The notes under the pieces: model-generated | What the model was told of the DNA's origin: nothing | Databases searched by the model: none | What the model saw: the letters and a program-made list of their open reading frames with translations, nothing else | Shown: piece by piece, positions 55,457-64,000 of the stretch | Numbering within the stretch: the stretch's first letter is position 1 | Layout: each line of letters begins with the position of its first letter | Translations under genes and position numbers: made by a program | Source of the DNA: Crotophaga sulcirostris | Taxonomy: Eukaryota > Chordata > Aves > Cuculiformes > Crotophagidae | DNA: 64,000 nt | Reading direction: 5' to 3' | Assembly (NCBI GenBank): GCA_013397455.1 | Contig: VYZB01000030.1 | Coordinates: forward strand, 2,978,366 to 3,042,365

Positions 55457-58400
55457 AGCATGCTAAGTTGGCATGCAAATATAAACATTTTACAGGAGCA
55501 GCAGCAGTTATTAAAACAGCAAAGCTGTCCTTCAGCTTTCCAAGTTTAACCAGAATTGTGCAGGACTCCTAACAACACAAAATACGACATGCAAAAAAAA
55601 TTAAGAAGCAAGAGATGCTGCCAAGCTTCCAGAATATTTTCCTGCTGATGGGAACAGAATCATCTCTCATGATTTTACAGACTGAAGCTCATTACTTTGA
55701 TCAGTTTCTTCTAGAAGGGCCACGGCTATTCCTAACAACTTCTTTTACAGGTCTTGGTTTTGCATTTCCTAGGTATATACAGAATCAGACACATTCTATG
55801 TTGCAGCCATTTCTTTTTTCAGATACATGTTTATTCAGTTTGTTTGCTGCCTTTTTTTTTTCTTGGCAAGACTTCACAGACACTTTGGGGGAAGAAAAAC
55901 GGATTTAAAAATCATTATTATAAGTCAGTGCAGACTGTATATTAGAAAAACTTTTACTGAAAGTAAGAAAGTATGCAATCTTGTTATGAAAAAACTAGCC
56001 AAACTTCACACAGCCAAGGAATGTACTTACAAACTTGTGAAACGTCACACCTGATTTCCACAACTCATTGTTGCTTTTAGTCACTTTCATGCTTCATAAT
56101 ATGTAACATGCAGCCAGAAGAAAACACTTGCTATGGAAATAACCTTCTAAATACATTCCTTAATGGATATATTTATAAAATACACGTAAGAAACCATATG
56201 ATTTTCAATGTGTCTTTCAGAAAAGGTTAAGACATTGCCTTTCAATTTTAATATGTCCTATATTTTAGACAGGGTATAACAAATAAACATAAGAGGAGAA
56301 GAAAAGAGAGCATTGATTACAAAAAAACCAGACAAAATAACAAGAATATATATGATACTTGGTAAGTACATACAGGATGTCATATCAGCAAGAATACCTG
56401 TCAGTAGAGTTTCGTCTGAAGTGCCTATGAACTCTCAAGGGACTAAGCAGCCTTGATAGAATCTATGAAATATGGGATCTGGAAAACGAAACAAAATTAA
56501 TGAAGAGAACAACTTGACAGGTAGCAAAAGTAAATAAAATAGAATTTGAGAGGAGTGGAACAACAAAAGAAAAGAGAACAGGAGGGGTGGGGGGGAAATG
56601 TTTATTCTAAAGCTTCCTTCTCTGTCATGATAACACTATTGCATTCCTTATCAACCAGAACCACATGGTCAGATTTAATTTTTTCTTCATGCCCTGAGTG
56701 TGAAAGAATCAGAAGAATGCCACTTATTCCACTCCATCCAGCAGCTAAGAGGCAAACTTTTCTCTCTCATTAATGCCAGTGCTCAGATTCAGCTGATCTC
56801 CCAAAGTTAATTTACCTTCCTCCTCTCTGAATTTAGTCTGTTTCCCAAAGGCATATCATATGCGAGTCACCTAGATTACCACAAGAAACTTCATTGTTAA
56901 CTCATTCTTTGATGTTCCTTATTTTGCACATTCACTAATATTATGACAGAAAAGGCTACAATGTTTCCCTAATAGCATATTTGTACCCTTAAGCCTTGCA
57001 ATTTGCATTCCTAAATGACCATGTCTATTCTGATATTTTTTATCTTAGAGTTGACTCTACCAAGTTGTTTACATACCCTGTTACATCATGGGAAAATAAT
57101 GCCAGTCTTCTGTAAGACACCATTTCTGCTTTAAGTTTTGCCAAAGACTGCTGCCAGGATCAACAGAGATTAAAAATTGCTTTGTGGATTTAGTGATTGT
57201 TCTCCACAGAGAACTCCATCCCCACATGATTTCTGTAAGATACAGAACAGTTTTTAATGTCAAAAGACTACCTAAAATGGATATAAATGCAAATGTATCC
57301 CTTCTTTGATTACCATTTTATGCAAATATAAGTCCACTTACTTCAGTGGTGTATCTTGCAACAAGAAAAATCTATCTGCTTTTTCTCTTTGAATGTAGCT
57401 CATTAGTATTTTATATCACTAATTTGTTCTTTGATTTCTTGCTTCCTATGGCTACTACTGCTTAAGGCTGCTCTAAGACAAAAGGGTTTCACTTTCCCTT
57501 TGAAAACACTAGGTAAAAAGCTAAATAGCCTTGAAACTTCTGCAGTTATTTGATATTACTTAGTAATTCCTACCAATACATTTTCTTGGGGACTGTGTAG
57601 GATAAGAACAGATTATACGGATTAGGATGACTGCATTCTTTTGTATATTTGCTTCCTCTCTCCTAGATGGATTCCCCAAAGTTTAAATAATGGCAATTCA
57701 TATGACCTAGTGATCTTCCTAATGTATCCTTACCTTCTAATTAGTTCTGCATATATTATAGGAAATAGCTTTCTGTTGGAGACATTGTTGAAGGCGGCAG
57801 AAAAGCTATGCTTTCATTTCCTCGATGAACATAAATAAGACGTTTTAAATATCTCTTATTCTGAAGTAGACCTTAGCCGAGGGCTCCCTATGTCTAACGA
57901 GACAGAAATGCCATTCAGTGGTGCTATTAGGGGCTGCCTTTCCTAAGAAGGGAGCACCGCCACCCCCTTGTGGAAGCCACCCAGTGTTCTGTGAGTCGTA
58001 CACACAGCAGCAGAGCAGCGCTCTCATCTCAGGGCACAACACAGTGTTCCTTCAGACAGATATTCTGCCTCCTTTCTAAAGATCTTCAGGCCTTCCTTTT
58101 ACACTAATACTCCCCTTTTTTCAGGGGGATTCAGGTAAAACTTGAAAAATACGGGCCGTTCTCTACAACTTCATTACACCGCAAAAAAGTTAACAGGAGG
58201 ACACTAACAGAGACTTAAAAGTTATTTCAGCAAGAAAATTACTCCTCCTCAGAGTTGGTGTTCAAAGAACGAATGGTCTAGCTTTTCATTTTGGACTGGC
58301 AAATACACTGGACATTGCAATGACCATTTTAGTAATTGTGTTATTTATTACATTATTTGTACTATCTGTTCATTGAGTTCCCAGCATTATACTGAATTTC

Positions 58401-60802
58401 TCTCACACAGCTCAAAGAAAAGCAACCGATTAAGAAGTGCTAATTTACTAAGCAACAAAGAGAAAGACATATCTCAAATTAGAATGGTTGCCAGGATTGT
58501 CAGACATATAAAATATTTTCTGTAGGCCGTGATGTCTGACATAAATACACTGCCAGAGTAAGGCCATCCAAATCAAAACCATAAATAGTGGAATAGTGGC
58601 AGAAAATGTTCAAAATGATTACAATACACATGTTCTTTTCCCCTTAGGACAAAATATTCTCATGATCTTCCTTTTTGCTATGCCAGAAATATTTAACTGA
58701 TTCATGTTTTGTGGTATAAATACATGTCAGTTTCTGTTCCTGTTTCTCAGCAGTTCATTTATGTAATATACAGATTCATTTGAACCAAAGTGAAGTGTTC
58801 TGATCTCTAACATTTCTTTATCTCTAAACCTTGACAACCACAAATAAACTTCTGCTGTGAGCCCAGTGGGATACAGCTTCTAGCATATTTAGCAAAGGTT
58901 TACAGATGGACTGACGTGCATCTCTAATGTTATTTGTAAAAATTATTACTTTGCTTCAAGAGACTGAAGCAGATATTTCCACTATGGAAAACTAAGGGAA
59001 CAGACTGTTTTCTGTCTTAACACTATCATCACAGGGAGGTAAAACCCAAAAGGAGAGAAGTGACATAACTGGGATATGATTGATAGACACAGTCAATTCA
59101 CAAAATGAGATAAGGATTATGGTGCAGGCAGGACCAAACAGGGAAGCAAAGGCAACCCTAAGCACTATCTATAGTTAGCCCTAAAGCGGGAAGAAACAGA
59201 ATGAGCTGGGTTCACAAGAGGTCATGCAAAAATGTTGCTTTTCAGTTTCAGGAGCAGTAGGTTCACATTGGCAGGACTGCATGCTTGGACAATCCCCATA
59301 GTCAAAGTCAGCTAAAGTCATGGAGTTTAGGGCTTTATTTTCCCCTACAGACAGTCATGTTGTTGCTTTTTATAAGCAAAAATTGCTAACGAAAAGCAAA
59401 TTTCAAAATATCAAGCATGAGTATTCATGGAAACCAATGTTTAAACAGATCAGTAAACAAGCGAGACAATGACCTGATTTCCACCCTTTATAAATAGGAC
59501 CACGCCTCACCCACAATGATTTTGTGTCAGTGCCTGTGGGTGATGACAGAACTTTGTAGTTCAGTAAATGCAATGCACTCAATACATTGGAAGTAGGGTG
59601 GAATATCATTTTAAAAAAGTCTCTTCAAGTAGCTCCCTGGCAAGTAGTACTTAAAAGAAGCTGGCTGAGATCATATCATGTATATTAAATACTGCAAATT
59701 AAATATGAAAGTTTTGCCTAGCTAATGACATCATCCAGTCATGATACCTTGGACAAATAATCCATAGCTTGAAAGATAAGAATTTTTAAGTTGCTTGAGG
59801 GTAGACTTACATAATACACAGTCCTGTGAAGAGATGAATATAAGAAGCAATACAGCTTTGTTAAAATGTTTCTGCTTATGCTGATAAACACAGCAGTTCT
59901 CAGCTAAACTGTTTCTTTCCAATAAAAGCGTTCTAGTTTCTTCAGAGTTAATACAGATCTCTTTGCAAAATACAGTGTTACTCCTTGGAGACATACTTTA
60001 ATATTTCTACATTCTTTTCATAAGTTACTGCTCCTGAAATGACATTTTTCTGAGAGATTCAGAGCTCTAGTGGTTATTTAAATCCACCTACTGAATAAGA
60101 GTCAGCCAGACAAAGGAGAAAAATCTTGAAATATCTAGCATGATCAGTCATGATGAAACAGTTTAAAAAACTTAAAAGTGGTTTAATTCTAAAACAAACA
60201 AAAAATTGAAACTTCTTAGACATTGAGATAAGCAAAAGCAAATCCTTTAACTTCAAATATATCATGCAGCTTTGAACAAAAGTGTGTTAAATTGACTTTA
60301 ACATTTGCATACCAGAATGATTAACCAGTCACCCTAATCAAAACCTTAGCTCTGTAAAAAGCATGGATGTAATTTTAAGTGTAAAAATAGAAATTATTAG
60401 CAACATGTGAAATTAATTAAATCTCTTTTTCTGAAAACACTTCAGATTTCAAACCACATCTGATACTTGCAAAAGTATTTTATATTTGGCCAAGATGAAC
60501 AAAGATTCTTCCCTATTTCAATTAAAAAATTTCGGCAGTGCTTCTACACGGCTAGGTGTAGGAAACCCTCATTTACCACAACTGACCACAAAGTGGTGCT
60601 ATTTGAACAAAAATGGATTTTATTTGGTCCCTAAAAGGTTTGTGATGTGCTGAATAACTTCCTGTGTAATAGACTTTTGCTTAAAAACAACCTACAAAAG
60701 AAACAGATTTCAAGAGAATTACTGTCAAAACGGGCTCATGATAACATGTAACCAAGCTGTCCATAGAAAAAACGTTTTCTTTTAAGCTTTTTCTTTTAAG
60801 CA

Positions 60803-60816
60803 TTTTTTTTTTTTTT
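60803..60816 (+). repeat. Poly-T tract before the CR1 pair
   Basis: Fourteen T residues follow a small direct repeat of CTTTTAAGC (about 60779-60801). A short GC-rich stretch (about 60819-60850) separates it from the CR1 fragment. Confidence 0.8.
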
Positions 60817-60880
60817 AGATCGGGCAGGCCCCGGGAGGAGAACCCAGCTCATTTGACTTGCTTTGGGCATTGACTGCATT

Positions 60881-61505
60881 TCATAGAATCATAGAATAAT
60901 AGACACTGGAAAAGACCTCTAAGATCATGCAGTCCAACTCTCAGCCCAACATCACCATGTCTATCAAACCACGGCCCAAAGCGGCACATCTACATGTTTT
61001 TTGAACACCTCCAGGGAAGAAGACTCCACCACTTCCATGGGCAGCCTTTTCCAATGCTTCTCCAGTCTTCAGATAAAGAATTTTTTTCGAATATCCAATC
61101 TGAACCTCCCCTGGCACAGCTTGAGGCCGTTTCCTCCTGTCCTATCACCTGTCATTTGGCAGAAGAGATCAACATCCACCTTGCTACAACCTCCCTTACG
61201 GTCCTTGCAGAGATCAATGAGGTCTCCCCTCAGCCTCCTCCAGGCTAAACAACCCCAGTGCCCTCAGCCACTACTCATAAGACTTGTTCTCCAGCCCCTC
61301 CTCCAGCCTCCTTGCGCTTCTCTGGACACACTCCAGCCCCTCAATGTCCTCCTTGTAGTGAGGAGCCCCAAACTGAACCCAGGACTCGAGGTGTGGCCTC
61401 ACCAGTGCCCAGCCCAGGGGCACAACCACTGCCCTGGCCCTGCTGGCAGTGCTGTTTCTGATACAGGCCCAGATGACATTGACCTTCTTGGTCACCTGGG
61501 CACAC
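60881..61505 (-). mobile_element. CR1 LINE fragment (ORF2 C-terminal end plus 3' UTR)
   Basis: On the minus strand this is the 3' end of a chicken-repeat-1 LINE, terminating in the characteristic ATTCTATGA-type octamer repeat (seen here as TCATAGAATCATAGAAT at 60881). The reverse-strand frame 61271-61495 retains CR1 reverse-transcriptase tail motifs such as [17 protein letters not shown] and ENKSYE before hitting stops. The rest is broken. The element is 5'-truncated at about 61505, where it meets a second CR1 fragment in the opposite orientation. It is less diverged than the copy at 35.7 kb, so it is younger. It also explains the 206-codon plus-strand frame at 61001-61621. Confidence 0.93.
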
Positions 61506-61624
61506 CCTGGAGGGGTTTAAAAGATGGGCAGATGAGTTTCTTAGGGACAGGGTTTAGCAGTGGACAGCTACGGCTGCACTCGACGATCCCAGAGGTCTTC
61601 TCCAGCCAAGTGATTCTGTGATTC
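61506..61624 (+). mobile_element. CR1 LINE 3'-end fragment, plus orientation
   Basis: CTGGAGGGGTTTAAAAGATG continues through CTTAGGGACAGGGTTTAG and CAGAGGTCTTCTCCAGCCAA to TGATTCTGTGATT, the plus-strand equivalent of the CR1 3' UTR and terminal octamers. It is a diverged reverse complement of the start of the neighbouring minus-strand copy (about 60881-61016). The two form an imperfect inverted repeat with a spacer of roughly 490 bp. It ends about 100 bp before the CFAP161 start codon. Confidence 0.88.
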
Positions 61625-61630
61625 CTCCCT

Positions 61631-61725
61631 CCCCGCCCACGGGCGGCTCTGCCCCCCCCCGGCGCCCAATGGCGCGCGAGGGGTCGCCATGGCGACAGAG
61701 GACGCGGCGCGGCCCGGGCGCGGCC
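61631..61725 (+). promoter_or_regulatory. CFAP161: CFAP161 core promoter: GC box, CCAAT box, RFX X-box
   Basis: A small CpG island begins where the CR1 fragment ends. Within 66 bp lie a GC box (CCCCGCCC, 61631-61638), a CCAAT box (61666-61670, NF-Y type) and a fully palindromic X-box, GTCGCCATGGCGAC (61683-61696). RFX factors bind the form GTNRCC-spacer-RGYAAC and drive ciliary genes. The left half-site fits exactly and the right half-site has one G-for-A change. The CpG-containing form also resembles the methylation-dependent MDBP/RFX sites. This fits a gene for a motile-cilium protein. No TATA box is seen and the transcription start is not fixed. Confidence 0.75.
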
Positions 61726-61788
61726 ATGGCGGCCTACAGGCCCGGGGTGCTGCTCGGGAACTGGCAGGAGGCGGCAGGTTTGGAGCAG
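61726..61788 (+). CDS. CFAP161: CFAP161 coding exon 1 (residues 1-21)
   Basis: Sixty-three coding bases from ATG to a CAG|GTAGCC donor, ending in phase 0. The following intron is only 149 bp and GC-rich at its start. Confidence 0.9.
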
Positions 61789-63833
61789 GTAGCCTTGCAG
61801 CCGGGCCCCTCTCACCTCTCTGGCCCCGGGGAGCCTCGCCTGCCTCCTCGCCTCGCGGTTCCCCCCTGATTCTTTAAATCCAGTTCAAACCCGGCGTTGT
61901 GAGCGCTGGGTAACTCCCTCCTCTCCTTTGCATGCAGGAGCACCTGAGGCATTTCCTGCACAGAAGAGAACGAGGAGAACTTTTGATACAGAAAATAGAC
62001 AACATTCAGAATAAACTTTTAAAGAAGGTAATTTTAACAGGAGGAAATTAATTTTAAAAGAAGGTATTTGATTTTAAAATAAGGTTTTGTCAGTCCTCCG
62101 TGATGCCACACAGAATGGCATAGCTGTTACTAGCATTCCCCACGCATTAATAATGCTATGGATCAGCATTCTAAGTGCTAAAATTCTTCTGGTATTAGGT
62201 ACAGATAATTCCATAAATAACTGTGTATTTTAATTTAGATACAGCTGTCAGTATCTAAGGATGGATTTGTTCATTTTGGAGACTTTGTGATGCTTTTGAA
62301 CCCAGACAACGAATCCTCAGTGGATCACCCTGGAGCGTGTGGCAGTCTGACCTTGGCAATTCGTGTGGATGAAACGTCCATCTATTTTGAGAAATCATTG
62401 CCAACCCCTTGTGGAGTCAGTGCAGTCGAGAGTGTGGACCCCGTGGGTCAAAACACTTTTTGTATTTTAAGGTTTGGTACTTTATTCAAAGTTGTTTTCA
62501 ACTATTATGTTAGCTTTTGGTGTCTTATTTTGAGAAATATGCAATGAAGTTTCCTAACATACAAGCAAATTTGAGTAAGATTAACTTGTTTAAGGAAGTG
62601 TCTTTAACTCCGGTCATGCACTAAGCTTGATTCTGCATGTTACTGTGAATAATTCCACGGAAGTTTAAATCAGCTTTGTGTGTGTGAAAAGCAGAATTGA
62701 GTTCACTGTACCGTTTGGTAAACTCTGCAGTTGTTTTCAATGCGGTCATATTCCAGCTGTAGAACACAAAACAGGTCCAGAAAGCACTTAGTATTATTAA
62801 TAATTCTCAAGCAAATAAGGTCTCTGAAATAGAAATTTGTGTCAGTATTTTTGCAATACAGAAGTGGGCAGTGCTTCTGTTGTCCTAAAAAAACCCATAC
62901 CAAACAGCATATTCTCTCTCTCAAAGACATCAATAATTATAGCTGTTTGTGGGAGAAGAAACAGAAGAACAGGGTCCAGCTGAGTAGTGGAAGTCTCTGC
63001 CTGAGTGCGTATATTTAACAACAATAATAATAGTGCGTAAAAGGACAAACTAACCCATGTAATCCTGATTGAGCAAAACACTTTGGGTTAGACCTAAGAA
63101 GGAATTTTGATGCCAAAGGCATAATTTAGACCTTCTAGAACTGCAACCAAAATATTTTTGCTTAGCTGCCTGATCTTAAGTCATCAGCACTGAATGCTAT
63201 CAGTTCCCTCATTAACTGACTACTAAGTTCATTGGCTACATAAGTTTTTTATGCTGACTATATTTAGAAAGCATAGCACTTAATTTAGTGATTCTGGAAA
63301 TAGGGATGTACCAGCATGTATGTTGATGTAATGAACAAAATTATGGAATATGAGTCGCATATAAAATTAGCAACATTTGTTAAACTGCAGACAAACATAA
63401 ACACACACTGTTCTGTTTTTATTCTGTGATTTTTCAGATACTTGTATTAGGTATATTTTAAAAGGCCTCTCAGTGATGAATCCCCATTGATTTTTTTTAA
63501 TTGAACATTATCTTTCCACCCTGCATATTATGAATAAAAAGTAATTAGTCTGTTTCTATTCTGTTAAATATTGTAACCAGTAAGTCAAGTATGAAATATC
63601 TTTTCAGTTAAGATATTTTACCTATTTTTAAAGGTAAACTTAATGCAAAATGTTGCCATGAGACCTAACTGTAGACCAAAACAAACAAACAAAAATGGTA
63701 AAGCTTATTATTTGAGTGTCTGCCTCTTCCTTTTTACAATTTTAACAGCATTGATGGAACTGCAGTGGGTGAACCGATTCGATTTGGCCAAAATTTTGGT
63801 CTTGGGACAACAGGAGGGGTCTCTGACCAAATG
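61726..63833 (+). CDS. CFAP161: Cilia- and flagella-associated protein 161, 5' four coding exons (gene runs off the window)
   Basis: Joining 61726-61788, 61938-62027, 62239-62471 and 63749-63833 gives 157 residues in one open frame with GT-AG introns throughout. That is about half of a protein of roughly 300 residues. CFAP161 is a microtubule inner protein of axonemal doublets in motile cilia and flagella. The translation keeps family landmarks in order: PGVLLGNW (6-13) near the N-terminus, RGELLIQK (exon 2), QLSV and a FGDFVMLLNPD block, PCGVSAVESVDPVGQNTF (exon 3), and RFGQNFGLGTTGG (exon 4). It has no signal peptide or membrane segment. The ATG at 61726 sits in a good context (GCGGCCATGG) and matches the family N-terminus. 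Two upstream in-frame ATGs (61618, and a second at about 61669) would add a GC-encoded extension unlike the family, so I reject them. The neighbour TLNRD1 on the same strand matches recalled human gene order. Confidence 0.93.
61938..62027 (+). CDS. CFAP161: CFAP161 coding exon 2 (residues 22-51)
   Basis: Ninety bases between a CTTTGCATGCAG acceptor and an AAG|GTAATT donor, phase 0 at both ends. It encodes a charged, helix-prone segment (EHLRHFLHRRERGELLIQK and following). The intron after it is 211 bp. Confidence 0.92.
62239..62471 (+). CDS. CFAP161: CFAP161 coding exon 3 (residues 52-128 plus two bases)
   Basis: The acceptor is TTTTAATTTAG and the donor TTTTAAG|GTTTGG, a slightly weak donor. 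The length is 233 bases, leaving two bases of codon 129 to be completed by exon 4. Without splicing, the frame would run into the intron and end at 62547. The intron after it is 1277 bp. Confidence 0.92.
63749..63833 (+). CDS. CFAP161: CFAP161 coding exon 4 (residues 129-157)
   Basis: The acceptor has a pyrimidine-rich tract ending TTTTAACAG, and the donor is ATG|GTAAGG, a strong consensus. Eighty-five bases complete codon 129 and end in phase 0. It encodes the conserved RFGQNFGLGTTGG segment. The remaining exons lie past position 64000. Confidence 0.92.
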
Positions 63834-64000
63834 GTAAGGCAATAAAGTCATAAATAGCAATGGCAGCATAAACTGACAGTGTGCATGAAATTACTATGTA
63901 CATATATATAAAGCTGTATGTTGGTTAAACATATTAGCTCTATAGAACAGGTTCAGAATCACACGTAGATCAATATAAGCAATTCCTATTTATAAGTTTA
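63834..64000 (+). other. CFAP161: Start of CFAP161 intron 4
   Basis: AT-rich sequence after the exon 4 donor, continuing to the window edge. It contains a short ACATATATATA tract (about 63899-63909) and no further exon. Confidence 0.8.

Larger units (their letters stand above)
36746..60880. other. Intergenic DNA, no gene recognised
   Basis: AT-rich unique sequence. The longest open frames (153 codons at 43340-43801 plus, 137 at 53166-53579 plus, 126 at 52474-52854 plus) show no domain, signal peptide or splice context. Short direct repeats, a CA microsatellite, T tracts and one SINE-like fossil are listed separately. I see no RNA gene. Conserved regulatory elements may be present but cannot be identified without cross-species alignment. 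Confidence 0.55.

Noticed and set aside
61001..61621. 206-codon plus-strand open frame
   Set aside because: It runs antisense through the minus-strand CR1 fragment and into the second CR1 fragment. It is a by-product of repeat sequence, not a gene.
62287..62547. 86-codon frame starting inside CFAP161 exon 3
   Set aside because: It is an internal part of exon 3 that reads into the intron because splicing is ignored. The real exon ends at 62471.

Overview
The window reads as a vertebrate chromosome, most likely from a bird. It holds two protein genes at opposite ends, both on the + strand, separated by about 58 kb in which I find no gene. The bird call rests on three things: spliced and single-exon genes with CpG-island promoters, a very low repeat load, and interspersed repeats of the CR1 LINE type (one fairly young and one ancient copy) with hardly any other recognisable transposons. 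A non-avian sauropsid cannot be strictly excluded.

Left end (1-2365): a CpG-rich promoter and 5' leader, the intact single-exon gene TLNRD1 (formerly MESDC1, an actin-binding protein related to the talin rod), and a 3' UTR of about 0.8 kb with a plausible poly(A) signal. Right end (61,631-64,000): the first four coding exons of CFAP161, a ciliary doublet-microtubule inner protein. It sits behind a compact promoter with a GC box, a CCAAT box and a palindromic RFX X-box. The rest of CFAP161 lies beyond the window. From recalled human gene order on 15q25, TLNRD1 and CFAP161 are also neighbours on the same strand there, so this looks like conserved synteny. The two genes are not expected to share a pathway.

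Middle (about 2.4-60.9 kb): AT-rich intergenic DNA. It contains an ancient CR1 copy interrupted by about 390 bp of unrelated sequence (35.7-36.75 kb), several faint MIR/CORE-SINE-like fossils, simple repeats, two short perfect tandem duplications and one clean inverted repeat (22.69 kb). Many open frames occur (longest 163 codons), but none shows a protein family, signal or splice structure that I recognise.

Just upstream of CFAP161, two CR1 fragments lie in opposite orientation (60,881-61,624). They form a diverged inverted repeat that ends only about 60 bp before the X-box. There is no CRISPR array, operon, phage or other prokaryotic system here. The observations most worth checking are the CFAP161 promoter layout and its abutting CR1 pair, and the upstream ORFs that overlap the TLNRD1 start codon.
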